Assembly: GCA_964615775.1 (NCBI GenBank)
Contig: CAZTQB010000003.1
Location: forward strand, 41,262-105,261
Length of the DNA stretch: 64,000 nt
Origin: JALHOM01 sp964615775
GTDB lineage: Bacteria > Patescibacteriota > Saccharimonadia > Saccharimonadales > 2-12-FULL-41-12
Reading direction: 5' to 3'
Positions 41,898 through 51,018 of the stretch are shown piece after piece. Under the pieces are notes generated by a model. The model had not been told where the DNA came from. It did not search any database and worked only from the letters and a program-made list of their open reading frames with translations. Made by a program: the position numbers and the translations under genes. The stretch's first letter is position 1; every line of letters begins with the position of its first letter.

Positions 41898-41984
41898 ATT
41901 ATATAGTATTTGTGGTTTTGATATAAGGTTATATAGGAAGATGTGAATTTTACGACTCTTTCATCTGTTGAGTAGTGGTATAAT
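41898..41984. promoter_or_regulatory. divergent -10 boxes for pilB and recA
   Basis: TATAAT on the minus strand at 41898-41903 ends seven bases before the pilB ATG, with no Shine-Dalgarno, so it is predicted leaderless. TATAAT on the plus strand at 41979-41984 serves recA and leaves a leader of about 37 bases with GAGGAG. I saw no obvious LexA-type box. Confidence 0.7.
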
Positions 41985-42027
41985 TTTAAGTATCTTAAAC
42001 TAACCAATGAGGGGTATGAGGAGTAGT

Positions 42028-43050
42028 ATGGCAGAAAAAACGTCTAAAAAATCAGAAGATTCAGAAGTTGATGGCAAGAAAAAGGCTCTTAGCTTAGCAT
42101 TAGAAAATATTGAAAAACAATTTGGCAAAGGTTCGATTATGAAATTGGGCGAAGCTCATAAAACTAATGTTGAGACTTTTTCGACCGGCTCGATTAGCCT
42201 AGATTTAGCTCTTGGTGGCGGTATTCCAAAGGGTAGAATTATTGAGATTTATGGTCCAGAATCTAGTGGTAAAACTACACTTACTCTTCATGCCATTGCC
42301 GAGATTCAAAAAGCTGGTGGCACGGCAGCTTTCATAGATGCCGAACATGCTTTAGACCCAGCTTATGCTCGTAAGGTTGGAGTAGATACCGACAATTTGC
42401 TTATTTCCCAGCCTGATAACGGTGAGCAAGCTCTCGAGATATGCGAAACTTTGGTTCGTTCATCGGCCGTAGATTTAGTAGTGGTTGACTCAGTAGCTGC
42501 CCTTACTCCACGGGCCGAAATTGAGGGCGACATGGGTGATAGTCATATGGGTCTTCAGGCAAGGTTAATGAGCCAGGCACTACGCAAACTTACAGGTATT
42601 ATTAATCGCTCCAATACCACTGTTATTTTTATCAATCAAATTCGTATGAAGATTGGGGTAATGTTTGGCAATCCAGAAACAACTACTGGCGGCAATGCCC
42701 TCAAATTCTACGCCAGTGTTCGCATGGATATTCGCCGTATTTCACAGATAAAACAGGGCGAGGAGATTATTGGCAACCGAACGAGAGTGAAGGTGGTCAA
42801 AAATAAGATTGCTCCACCGTTTCGTCAAGCCGAATTTGACATTATGTATAACCAAGGTATTAGTCGAAGTGGCGACATCTTAGACATCGCAGTTGATAAA
42901 GGAATCATCGAGAAATCTGGAGCGTGGTTTGCGTACGGCGAGGGAAAAATAGCTCAAGGCCGTGAATCTGCTAAAACTTACTTAGAAGAAAATCCTAAAA
43001 TTATGGCTGAAGTCGAGAAAAAAATTCGTAGTATCAAAACCGAGGATTAA
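42028..43050 (+). CDS. recA: recombinase RecA
   Basis: 340 aa from ATG 42028, with GAGGAG upstream; an earlier in-frame ATG at 42007 would precede this ribosome site. It has GSIMKLG, Walker A GPESSGKTT (76-83), DAEHALDP, VVVDSVAALTPRAEIEG and GGNALKFYASVRMDIRR. RecA forms the strand-exchange filament. An unknown gene and recX follow at once on the same strand. Confidence 0.98.
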   Translation: MAEKTSKKSEDSEVDGKKKALSLALENIEKQFGKGSIMKLGEAHKTNVETFSTGSISLDLALGGGIPKGRIIEIYGPESSGKTTLTLHAIAEIQKAGGTAAFIDAEHALDPAYARKVGVDTDNLLISQPDNGEQALEICETLVRSSAVDLVVVDSVAALTPRAEIEGDMGDSHMGLQARLMSQALRKLTGIINRSNTTVIFINQIRMKIGVMFGNPETTTGGNALKFYASVRMDIRRISQIKQGEEIIGNRTRVKVVKNKIAPPFRQAEFDIMYNQGISRSGDILDIAVDKGIIEKSGAWFAYGEGKIAQGRESAKTYLEENPKIMAEVEKKIRSIKTED

Positions 43051-43054
43051 ATAA

Positions 43055-43570
43055 ATGCTAGAGATTGATGCCGGTCGATCTTCTGAAATACTGGATGTTT
43101 CTAGTGGGTTCAGAGCAGAAGAAATAATTTCTGCTAGAGTAACTGATGTTTTTAAATTTTTTGCTAACGCTAATGAGCAAAGTTTTGTATCTCCATACTC
43201 CGCTGGTAGAGCAAACAGAACATGGGGCAATAGTAGGAGTGCTGAAAGACAAGCATTGTCGGTTATTGAGGAGGGTACAGATAGCCAGGGCAGTGTTATT
43301 GCGAGTATCTGCACAGCAGCTTTGACTGGTGGAGATTATCCAGCTCCTCGGATAGAAAGATTCAGAGGAGGTCAGCCTGGGAGTCGCCTTGCTAGGTCAG
43401 TTAGAGCTTTAAAAATTTCAGGTTCTCTTTTAAGAGTTGAAGGTTTTTTGTATCAAGTTCACGAAGACTCAAATGTAGCCTATGGTCCTACTAGCTCCCC
43501 AATTTGTACTTTGAGTTCCGAAAGACAAGACGGAAGATTATTGCTTTCAGTAGTTTTCTCGCCGAGATAA
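43055..43570 (+). CDS. unknown protein between recA and recX
   Basis: 171 aa, no membrane segment or signal, rich in Ser, Arg and Glu. I recognise no family. Visible features are an N-terminal MLEIDAGRSSEIL, a central segment with GRANRTWGNSRSAERQAL, and a C-terminal half that looks beta-rich (SLLRVEGFLYQVHED, GRLLLSVVFSPR). It begins four bases after recA and ends one base before recX, so it must be translated with both. This placement makes a link to recombination or RecA control plausible, but that is inference. Confidence 0.7.
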   Translation: MLEIDAGRSSEILDVSSGFRAEEIISARVTDVFKFFANANEQSFVSPYSAGRANRTWGNSRSAERQALSVIEEGTDSQGSVIASICTAALTGGDYPAPRIERFRGGQPGSRLARSVRALKISGSLLRVEGFLYQVHEDSNVAYGPTSSPICTLSSERQDGRLLLSVVFSPR

Positions 43571-43571
43571 T

Positions 43572-44177
43572 ATGAAAATTACAGATATACAAAGGCAGGT
43601 CAGAGCAGCAGGACGTTATTCGGTTTTTGTTGATGGTAATTTTGTTTTTGGTTTAAGTGAAACTGGGTTGCTAGAATCGGGCATAAAACTTGGCCAAATA
43701 ATCGACCAAGTTGAGCTGAAAAAGCTTAAAAAATTATCTGATACCGATAAATTATATAATCAAACTTTAGGACTGATTGCTCGCAGGCCGCGTAGTCGCA
43801 AAGAGATTAATGATTATTTAGCTCGCAAAACTGATGATCAACAGGAAATTACACAATTACTTAACAAGTTAAGTAATTTACAGCTAATTGACGATGAAGA
43901 CTTTGCTCAGAGGTGGGTAGAAAATCGTCGTCTACTAAAAGCCACCAGCCAACGTAAATTAACCCTAGAACTCAAGCAAAAAGGTATATCAGATGAAACT
44001 ATCAAACAGGTTTTAAGCGAAGATGAAACTAACGAACAGGATGTGTTAAGGCGATTAATTATCAAAAAACGTACACAGTCTCGCTATAAAGATGACCAAA
44101 AACTGATAGCCTACCTGGCTCGACAAGGCTTTGGCTACGAAGACATAAAAACTGTTATGCAAAATATCAAGAACTAA
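43572..44177 (+). CDS. recX: regulatory protein RecX
   Basis: 201 aa. The three-helix RecX repeats are visible: LYNQTLGLIARRPRSRKEINDYLARK, LINDEDFAQRWVENR-like LIDDEDFAQRWVENR, and LTLELKQKGISDETIKQVL, with a final YLARQGFGYEDIKTV. RecX binds and dampens RecA filaments. The N-terminal 60 residues carry a VFVDGNFVFGLSE element also found in long RecX forms. Confidence 0.93.
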   Translation: MKITDIQRQVRAAGRYSVFVDGNFVFGLSETGLLESGIKLGQIIDQVELKKLKKLSDTDKLYNQTLGLIARRPRSRKEINDYLARKTDDQQEITQLLNKLSNLQLIDDEDFAQRWVENRRLLKATSQRKLTLELKQKGISDETIKQVLSEDETNEQDVLRRLIIKKRTQSRYKDDQKLIAYLARQGFGYEDIKTVMQNIKN

Positions 44178-44323
44178 TCTACTGAACTAGTTCCAATTTA
44201 TAAAGTATTATAAATTGCTATCCAGGAAGATTTTGTATTGTTGCTTAAGTTTTGGCTGACCTTATAGACAGTTTGAGCCAAATTGTAGTAACTTTTGGCG
44301 GTGAAGTTTGTTGAATGAGAAGA

Positions 44324-44842
44324 CTAACTAGCTGTAATTGGCGAAAAGCCTGTTTCTTTGACGATTGGAGCTTCAATAATTATTTCTCGGTCGGTAATCT
44401 CTAATATTTGAGTGCGGTCAATAGTTAGGCTGTTGCCAGAAATGCTTTTTACTAGAGGTTGGGCTGCGTAAATTTTTTTGATATAAAAGCTTTTAGCCTC
44501 AAACGCAAAATCTATAACCTTGCCATAACTTTGACCATTTTCATCTTTTACTTTTAGGCCTTCAAGTTTAAATTTCAGCTTAATTGTCTCTTGCAAGCGA
44601 ATCAAGTCTTTTTCTTCTGTCAAGACATCAAAATCATCAATTGCTAGTCCTTGGGTTAATAAATCTCGAATATCTTGAGTCAGCAGTACCAAAACCGCTT
44701 TTGACTGATTATCCTGAACTCGCCAAGCTTCAATAAATAGATTGTTGGGGTTGATAATTGGCTCAATTACTACTGCAACTGGCCGTCCAACTCTTAGCGA
44801 TAGAACTGATGTACCCGGGAAGTTCTCGTACAACTTAAGCAT
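44324..44842 (-). CDS. PRC-barrel domain protein
   Basis: 172 aa. VSLRVGRPVAVVIEPIINPNN-type opening (here LSLRVGRPVAVVIEPI) and a second block, GLKVKDENGQSYGKVIDFAFEAKSFYIKKI, fit two PRC-barrel (PF05239) units, as in RimM and photosynthetic reaction-centre H subunits. PRC-barrel proteins of unknown role are common in CPR and actinobacteria. It is convergent with recX and divergent from tsaE, 60 bases apart. Confidence 0.75.
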   Translation of the reverse strand: MLKLYENFPGTSVLSLRVGRPVAVVIEPIINPNNLFIEAWRVQDNQSKAVLVLLTQDIRDLLTQGLAIDDFDVLTEEKDLIRLQETIKLKFKLEGLKVKDENGQSYGKVIDFAFEAKSFYIKKIYAAQPLVKSISGNSLTIDRTQILEITDREIIIEAPIVKETGFSPITAS

Positions 44843-44902
44843 GAGTTTATTATACTACTTATGCTGCTTAAGCAAACGCTACCTGCTATAATCTGCTTAA
44901 TA

Positions 44903-45340
44903 ATGTACAGTTTTGAAGTGAAAGAAGAAGCCCAAACGGCCGAACTAGCTAAATTAGTAGCTACTAGTTTGCGTGGTGGCGAAGTATTGGAGCTAATCGG
45001 CGACGTAGGAGCCGGCAAAACTACTTTTGTGCGGTATTTAGTTCAAGCTCTGGGCAGCAGTGACCATGTCTCTAGCCCGACCTTTACGGTTTGTAATCAG
45101 TATAAAGCTGGTCAGCAGATAATCCATCATTGTGATTTTTATCGTTTGGGCAATGATGATAGACTGATTGAGCATGAAATTGCTGAGATGAGGCAACCTA
45201 GTGACATTTTATTGCTCGAATGGGCTGAAAATACGCGTGTTTTGGACAAAATTAAACCGGTTAGAATTCATATTTCGCTGTTAGATGATGATTTACGGTT
45301 GTTTAAAGTAGAAAATTTACAGATAGAAGGGTTGGCATGA
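44903..45340 (+). CDS. tsaE: tRNA threonylcarbamoyladenosine biosynthesis ATPase TsaE
   Basis: 145 aa from ATG 44903; a longer frame from 44861 precedes the TATAAT at 44887-44892. Walker A GDVGAGKTT is at 33-41, SPTFTVCNQY follows, and LLEWAEN is the Walker-B region. TsaE works with TsaB and TsaD to make t6A37 in tRNAs reading ANN codons. It overlaps tsaB by four bases; tsaD is not in the window. Confidence 0.94.
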   Translation: MYSFEVKEEAQTAELAKLVATSLRGGEVLELIGDVGAGKTTFVRYLVQALGSSDHVSSPTFTVCNQYKAGQQIIHHCDFYRLGNDDRLIEHEIAEMRQPSDILLLEWAENTRVLDKIKPVRIHISLLDDDLRLFKVENLQIEGLA

Positions 45341-45726
45341 TTCTCGCTATCCGGACAGATAAACCTGAAGCTGAAGTAGGATTGTATAGTCTAAACGGTA
45401 AGCAGATAGCGTGTGAAGTGTGGCAGGCTCATCGTCGGTTGAGTATGACGATTTTTGATAAAATTGAAAGTTTACTAAATCAAAGAGACCTAAAGTATAT
45501 TGATTTAACGGGGGTAATCTTTTACGAAGGTCCAGGAAGTTTTACTGGACTTAGGATTGGGGTATCTATAGCCAACGCACTCGCCTTTTCGCTAAATATT
45601 CCAATCCAGTCAGCTACCGGCGAAAATTGGCAAAAAGACGCTATAAATTTGCTGAAAAATAGCCCTAAAACCCAGGTTTTGCCAAGTTATGGAGCTGAAC
45701 CTCATATTACTCAGCCCAAAAAATAA
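45337..45726 (+). CDS. tsaB: TsaB-like protein (short form)
   Basis: 129 aa against about 220-230 in E. coli. The N-terminal half of the ASKHA fold is retained (GVIFYEGPGSFTGLRIGVSIANALAF), then the protein jumps to VLPSYGAEPHITQPKK, the normal end of TsaB. The central and C-terminal parts are thus largely missing. It may still serve as a TsaD-binding scaffold, since TsaB is not itself catalytic. It overlaps tsaE by four bases. Confidence 0.88.
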   Translation: MILAIRTDKPEAEVGLYSLNGKQIACEVWQAHRRLSMTIFDKIESLLNQRDLKYIDLTGVIFYEGPGSFTGLRIGVSIANALAFSLNIPIQSATGENWQKDAINLLKNSPKTQVLPSYGAEPHITQPKK

Positions 45727-45765
45727 GCTTCTAATCTAGATTGTTATTTAGTATTGGTGCGGATT

Positions 45766-46431
45766 TTAGGTTTTTTTAACCTTAAACTTAGCAACTGGGT
45801 AAGTCCCTTTTCGCGAATGAGCCGTTGGCCAAGGCTGAAGACCTCGTGAGCTGTAGGCACGATCAGCTGCCAGCATTTGAGCATTGATTGGCCAATTACC
45901 AGCATGTCCCCATAGTTTGTACGCATTGGGGTTATAGGTTGCTTCAAAAGTTCGGTCCATTTGAAGTCCGCCGTGATAGCCATTGCCTGTTTCACAGTCC
46001 CAATATGCCGGTGCTTTGCCTGTGCCATGTTGGTTGCATTCAGTAGATCTTACATAATTCCACAGCCACTTAATTGGCGAATTGTAGTTTACACCAGCTG
46101 CAATCTTATCTTTATGCAACTGATAGGCTTTTGGGTGGGTCTTGAAATAGATTATTTTCCTATCATTGGCGTCTTCGTGACCTGGCCTGGGCAAGTGATG
46201 AGATTTCACCCAAGAAGGGTGTGTTTTTACTAAATTTTTAAGTACTACCTTGTATTGACATGAGTTGAATGACTCGGGGTCTTTTTTTGTTTGGTTTTCG
46301 CATCGTGCTTGATGATTCACGGGATTTGTAGCTTGTGTGTCTGTTGGGTTTGCAATACCTATAGCTGACAAAACACCTAAAGTACCAATTACTATTTTCC
46401 TCGGTGTCAATATCTGTTCGTATCTTTCCAT
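45766..46431 (-). CDS. secreted Rpf/lysozyme-like muralidase
   Basis: 221 aa. The N-terminus (LTPRKIVIGTLGVLSAIGIA) is a signal peptide. The C-terminal region has WLWNYVRSTECNQHG, then YWDCETGNGYHGGLQMD and WPINAQMLAADRAYSSRGLQPW. This is the order of motifs in transglycosylase-like/Rpf domains (catalytic Glu near the first Cys, GYxGGLQ). It probably cleaves peptidoglycan outside the cell. The middle part (HPSWVKSHHLPRPGHEDANDRK) matches nothing known to me. A strong AAGGAG is upstream. Confidence 0.8.
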   Translation of the reverse strand: MERYEQILTPRKIVIGTLGVLSAIGIANPTDTQATNPVNHQARCENQTKKDPESFNSCQYKVVLKNLVKTHPSWVKSHHLPRPGHEDANDRKIIYFKTHPKAYQLHKDKIAAGVNYNSPIKWLWNYVRSTECNQHGTGKAPAYWDCETGNGYHGGLQMDRTFEATYNPNAYKLWGHAGNWPINAQMLAADRAYSSRGLQPWPTAHSRKGTYPVAKFKVKKT

Positions 46432-46866
46432 AAATTCTCCTTTTCAATTTTAAAAAACCAATTAAAATTGGTGTCTATTTAGTAAAAAAGTCTTTTTTAA
46501 AGCAGTATATAAGCATCTCTTTGGCCCGCTAAAAAACGGGATTTATGCTCAGATATCACTTTATTTATCCGACAATATGCTTCTTTTTGAGTAGCACTAG
46601 GGCTTAGTTTAACATAAAAACTCTCTTGTTGGGTGGCCACTGTGTCGCTTGTCTTCAAAGTTTAATTTTTATAATCGGATTTTATTTTAGTGTATAATTG
46701 GGCTTAAGGCCGGGGGAGGTATATTTATTTAGATAATAAATGATTTGCTAGCCAGACCTTAGATTAGTTAAATTAATTTTTGAATTTTCAGTTTAATTTT
46801 AAAGATAATGAAGTGATAGTGACTCTTTAAAGGTAGGCTGATAGACCGAAAACAAAAGGAGTAAAT
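46432..46866. other. 435-base intergenic region with the rny leader
   Basis: No gene seen. TATAAT at 46693-46698 predicts an rny leader of about 160 bases. The early leader carries a purine-rich GGGGGAGG (about 46715) with no start codon at a usable distance. A weak hairpin CCCG-N8-CGGG lies near 46525-46541. The rest is AT-rich and without clear repeats. Confidence 0.5.
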
Positions 46867-48381
46867 ATGGATCCAATAACAATTGCTTTGGTGATTGCTG
46901 GTATTGCTGGTGGTTTTGGAGCTAGCACAGCGGTAGCCAAAAAAAGACAAAGCAGCTTAGAAGAAAAGGCCGAGAAAGAGTCCCAAAAAGTTAAGAAAGA
47001 AGCTGAAAAACTATTGGCTAAAGCCCGCGAAGAAGCGAGTGAGATTGCCGACACTGCTCGCAAAGACGAGAAATCACGCCGAGCTGAATATAAACAGATT
47101 GAACAAAGGTTACTCGACCGCGAAGAAACTTTGGATAAAAAGCTAGATAACCTAGACAAGCGTACCGATCAACTGCGAAAGGGTGAGGACGAAGTAGAAG
47201 CTCTAAAGAACGAAATCCGCGATATTCGCACTAAACAGCAGGAAAAGTTGGAAAAGATAGCAAAACTTACCAAAACTGAGGCAGCCGATAAACTTATGCA
47301 AATGACAGAGCGTGACATTAGGGCAGATTTGATAGGTCTAGTTGCCAAGATTCAAAATGAAACCAAAGATCTAGCCGAAGAAAAAGCCAGTACTCTGATA
47401 GTTGAAGCGATGGAGCGAATGGCTAGCGAAGTAACTGCTGAGCGGACAGTTACCTCTGTAAAATTAGACGACGAGGAAATGAAGGGTCGTATTATTGGTA
47501 AAGAAGGTCGCAATATTCAGGCTTTGCAGCGAGCAACAGGTGTAGATATTATGGTTGATGATACTCCAGGTATGATAATTTTATCTAGCTTTGATCCCGT
47601 ACGTCGTGAGGTAGCTAGAGTAGCATTAGAGATGCTGCTAAAAGATGGTCGTGTTCACCCAGGACGCATTGAAGAAGTGGTAGAAAAAGCCCAAAAGCAA
47701 GTCCAAAAAGACGTTATGCGAACAGCCGAAGATGCGGCTAGAGAAGTAGGTATTGTTGGCATACCTAAGGAAATTTTGCAGTATTTGGGTGAGCTAAAAT
47801 TTCGTACTAGTTATGGCCAAAATGTACTGAAGCACTCTACCGAGATGGCTCATATGGCTGGTGTAATTGCTGAGCAGATTGGGGCAGATACCAAGACGGT
47901 CAAATATGCAGCACTGCTACACGATATGGGCAAAGCGTTAACGCATAAAATTGAGGGTAAACATCATCATATTGGTGCTGAAATTGCTCGTAAATATGGC
48001 GTGCCAGAGCCAATAGCCCACGCTATTGAGGCTCACCATGATGATGTCGAAGCAACTACCAAAGAAGCATTGGTTGTACGAGTAGTTGACGCAATTTCGG
48101 CAGCTCGCCCAGGAGCTAGGAATATCTCACAGGAGAATTTTGCAGAGCGTATGCGTGATCTCGAAAACACAGCTAATAGTTTTAAGGGTGTAGACAAAGC
48201 TTATGCAATAAGTGCTGGTCGAGAAGTACGAGTATTTGTAAAGCCAACTTCCCTTGATGATTTGGGAGCTATTAAGTTGGCCCGCGATGTTGCTAACAAG
48301 ATTGAGTCTACCATGCAATATCCTGGTACGATTAAGGTTAATGTTATCCGCGAAACTCGAGCTATTGAATTTGCAAAATAA
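46867..48381 (+). CDS. rny: ribonuclease Y
   Basis: 504 aa. An N-terminal membrane segment (about 2-20) is followed by a long charged coiled coil (about 25-190), a KH domain containing MKGRIIGKEGRNIQALQRATG, and an HD domain with HDMGK (His352-Asp353). The enzyme starts mRNA decay at the membrane in bacteria lacking RNase E. AAAGGAG precedes the ATG. ymdB follows 30 bases later, the usual rny-ymdB pair. Confidence 0.97.
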   Translation: MDPITIALVIAGIAGGFGASTAVAKKRQSSLEEKAEKESQKVKKEAEKLLAKAREEASEIADTARKDEKSRRAEYKQIEQRLLDREETLDKKLDNLDKRTDQLRKGEDEVEALKNEIRDIRTKQQEKLEKIAKLTKTEAADKLMQMTERDIRADLIGLVAKIQNETKDLAEEKASTLIVEAMERMASEVTAERTVTSVKLDDEEMKGRIIGKEGRNIQALQRATGVDIMVDDTPGMIILSSFDPVRREVARVALEMLLKDGRVHPGRIEEVVEKAQKQVQKDVMRTAEDAAREVGIVGIPKEILQYLGELKFRTSYGQNVLKHSTEMAHMAGVIAEQIGADTKTVKYAALLHDMGKALTHKIEGKHHHIGAEIARKYGVPEPIAHAIEAHHDDVEATTKEALVVRVVDAISAARPGARNISQENFAERMRDLENTANSFKGVDKAYAISAGREVRVFVKPTSLDDLGAIKLARDVANKIESTMQYPGTIKVNVIRETRAIEFAK

Positions 48382-48411
48382 TTTTTAGAAGTTTTTTGAG
48401 TAGGACATAAA

Positions 48412-49200
48412 ATGAAAATTTTGTACTGTGGCGATATTATGGGGTTGGCAGGGCGTAAGGTAATTAGCCAGATTTTGCCAGCTTTTCGTGCAGATAATAG
48501 CATTGACTTTGTGATTGCCCAAGGTGAGAATGCTGGTAACGACGGCAAAGCTCCTTCGCGTTATGAGCTAGAATCATTGCAAAAAAACGGTGTTGATTTC
48601 TTTAGTGGCGGCAATCATAGTTTTAATCATGGTGAAGCTGATGGTGTTTACGAAAACACCGATTTACCAGTAGTAAGACCAGCCAACGTGCTAGCTAGGA
48701 ATGGCCGTGGCTACCAGATTGTAGAGCATATGGGTAAGCGAATTTTGATTGCTAGTCTTTTAGGTCAAACAGTCGGCAATCAAAGAGTCGAGATTACGAA
48801 TCCATTGATAAAAATCGACGAAATTTTAGCCAAAGAAAAGGCTAATTTTGATGTTTCGATTGTTAATTTTCATGGTGACTTTTCTAGCGAAAAAAGGGTG
48901 ATTGGCTACTATTTAGATGGTCGAGTGTCGGCGGTAATAGGCGATCATTGGCACGTTCCGACGGCCGATGCTATGATCTTGCCAAAAGGTACGGCTCATA
49001 TCACAGATGTTGGTATGTGTGGTAGCCTGCATTCATCGTTGGGTGTAAAAACTGATACGATAATTGATCGCTGGCTAAGTGGCCGACCTTCCAAAAATGA
49101 AATGTCAGAAGAAATGCCGTTCCAGTTCAATGCTGTTATTATTGAGCTTGAGGCAAACAATAAACCAGTCTCCATTAGACAAATCCAGAAAATAATCTAA
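48412..49200 (+). CDS. ymdB: YmdB-type metallophosphoesterase
   Basis: 262 aa. MKILYCGDIMGLAGRK, AQGENAGNDGKAP, SGGNHSFNHGE and GDHWHVPTADAMILPKGTAHITDVGMCG carry the metal ligands of the TIGR00282 family. In Bacillus YmdB is a cyclic-mononucleotide phosphodiesterase affecting biofilm and sporulation choices. Its coupling with RNase Y is widespread. Confidence 0.93.
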   Translation: MKILYCGDIMGLAGRKVISQILPAFRADNSIDFVIAQGENAGNDGKAPSRYELESLQKNGVDFFSGGNHSFNHGEADGVYENTDLPVVRPANVLARNGRGYQIVEHMGKRILIASLLGQTVGNQRVEITNPLIKIDEILAKEKANFDVSIVNFHGDFSSEKRVIGYYLDGRVSAVIGDHWHVPTADAMILPKGTAHITDVGMCGSLHSSLGVKTDTIIDRWLSGRPSKNEMSEEMPFQFNAVIIELEANNKPVSIRQIQKII

Positions 49201-49208
49201 AAATCTTT

Positions 49209-50771
49209 TTAGTACTTATAGCTGATTTTTAGAGCTGGCCTAAACAGAAGCACTACACGGTAATCATTACTACTTTTAATAAAGTATAAAATACCAATTC
49301 TTCGCAGAATTTCGGCGATATCTTCCCAGTCTTTGCCGTATATTTTCTGCAAATCTTTTTTGCTTAACTTGTGTTTTCCAGCACGACTTAATTTTTCTAT
49401 ATATTTCTGATTTTTTGGGAATTCATTGTAAATATCGTTCTCAAGTTTATTTATTGATGCTTTTTCCAACCCTTTTTTCAGTGCCTCTAGTGGAAACACG
49501 CATTCTTTATCTTCGAAGTTCAGAGAAATCTCTTTCTTCTGGAATTCGGTTGCTTCATTTAACATATCAATCACTGACCTCGGCGTAACAACATCATTGG
49601 AATCTTTAAGTCGGTTATAAATCCAGTGCAGTGAAGTAGAGTTTACTATTTTTTCAGGAAATATTTTATTCCAAATGTCGATTCTTAAGTTTTTGTCACG
49701 AAGTTTTTCTCTTATGTCGAAAGAGGAATCAGCTTTTAAGTCTACGAACTTTCTTAGTTGACTGCTCTGCAAAAGCCGAAATAGTATTAGCTGCTGTATT
49801 TCATCTTCTGACCAGTTTAAAACTGGCGATTCTTTGGCGAATATGTGAGTCGCAGCGACAAGTGGTCTAATATTTTGGCTTGGGTAATATTGTTTGAACG
49901 ATTTTTCCTCAGTCAGGAATTGTTTGATATCGTCACGGAGAAATAACTTTACTCTTATCCGGTTGCTGCTTTCGACTACACCAAAACTTTTATAAGCTTT
50001 CAGTAGGCCTCTTAATCCGTTGAACTCGACCATGCTGTATCTGTCAAAAACTTCATCTAAACGATCCAAGATTATCCATAATTTTAAGTCGCTCTTTTTT
50101 AAGATTAAATCTAGGGAAGATGCAATTTCACTTATGTAAATAGTGTGTTTTTTTATTTTTGTCTGAGCAGTCTCTTTAAGCTCAAACTCCAGTTCTGCAC
50201 CAAACAAAGATGTATTTGCATTGGCACCCAGGCTGGCCTTGACTCGTTTTATATTTTTCAGTACACCGACCGCCCATTCTAGTATTTGCTTGAGACTTAG
50301 TTGAGCTGGGATATCTGGTATACCCGCATTATTAGCGTGTTTTTTGAATTTTTCAATCTCGTCCTGGCAGTTCTTTAAATTATTGCTATATTTCTGAGAC
50401 TTCAAAAACAAATTATGAGCTAGAGATACAAAGTAGATTTTCCAAAAATTTTCAAAATCATCTTCATTAAAATTTTCAAAATCTTTTTTAAATTCAGCAA
50501 ATATCGACTCGGAGCTTGCGTTTACACCACTGATGACAACCAGATCTTCTTTTAGAAATAAATCATCTAGTTTTTCCTTGCCAATTATCCTAAAAATTGC
50601 TGTTTTACCAGCTCCTTTTCTGCCGGTGACAATGTCGTAATCATCATCTAGAACTGCACTAAAAATCGGTGTATCAACCATAGCATCTTTTAGAATAAAA
50701 TCATGTTCGGCGACTGAATTGCCGACTTTGAGGCTGTTTATAATCTTTTGGTAGTCGTTTTTACTAATCAT
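49209..50771 (-). CDS. P-loop ATPase of the Sll1717/KAP-like type
   Basis: 520 aa. DYDIVTGRKGAGKTAIFRII holds Walker A (GRKGAGKT, 50-57), and LWIILDRLDEVF is the Walker B. The first 50 residues (DFILKDAMVDTPIF) and the KLFLRDDIKQFL segment resemble the Sll1717 family of P-loop ATPases (from memory). The C-terminal 120 residues look like a winged-helix or coiled region. There is no membrane segment. Such ATPases often sit in defence-type neighbourhoods. Here it is convergent with ymdB and next to tRNA-Pro and a restriction-modification gene. Function unknown. Confidence 0.75.
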   Translation of the reverse strand: MISKNDYQKIINSLKVGNSVAEHDFILKDAMVDTPIFSAVLDDDYDIVTGRKGAGKTAIFRIIGKEKLDDLFLKEDLVVISGVNASSESIFAEFKKDFENFNEDDFENFWKIYFVSLAHNLFLKSQKYSNNLKNCQDEIEKFKKHANNAGIPDIPAQLSLKQILEWAVGVLKNIKRVKASLGANANTSLFGAELEFELKETAQTKIKKHTIYISEIASSLDLILKKSDLKLWIILDRLDEVFDRYSMVEFNGLRGLLKAYKSFGVVESSNRIRVKLFLRDDIKQFLTEEKSFKQYYPSQNIRPLVAATHIFAKESPVLNWSEDEIQQLILFRLLQSSQLRKFVDLKADSSFDIREKLRDKNLRIDIWNKIFPEKIVNSTSLHWIYNRLKDSNDVVTPRSVIDMLNEATEFQKKEISLNFEDKECVFPLEALKKGLEKASINKLENDIYNEFPKNQKYIEKLSRAGKHKLSKKDLQKIYGKDWEDIAEILRRIGILYFIKSSNDYRVVLLFRPALKISYKY

Positions 50772-50892
50772 TATAGCGGTGAGTTATGTGGCTATTTTAC
50801 CACTTTTATAAGAGTAACTTCTTATTTAACTAGCTAATTTGATTGATATTATCTATATTTTTGATATACTTACCTCTGTTAGTAGTCAATCA

Positions 50893-50969
50893 CGGGGATT
50901 GGCGCAGTTGGCTAGCGCGCGCGGTTTGGGACCGCGAGGTCGAAGGTTCGAGTCCTTTATCCCCGACCA
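50893..50969 (+). tRNA. tRNA-Pro (anticodon TGG), CCA encoded
   Basis: CGGGGAT pairs with ATCCCCG. The anticodon stem CGCGG/CCGCG encloses TTTGGGA, giving TGG, and the T arm has AAGGTTCGAGTCCTT. ACCA ends the gene. It stands between the ATPase and the methyltransferase genes. Confidence 0.97.
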
Positions 50970-50990
50970 CGAACGAAATTATTCGATTTT

Positions 50991-51018
50991 ACGAACCCAT
51001 TCCAGGGTTCGTTTAATT
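50991..51018 (+). terminator. terminator of tRNA-Pro
   Basis: ACGAACCC-attcca-GGGTTCGT followed by TTTAATTT. Its arms resemble tRNA T-arm sequence (GGTTCG). Confidence 0.8.

Noticed and set aside
41904..42027. SOS (LexA) box before recA
   Set aside because: No clear GAAC/CGAACN4GTTCG-type or CTGTN8ACAG site is present between pilB and recA.
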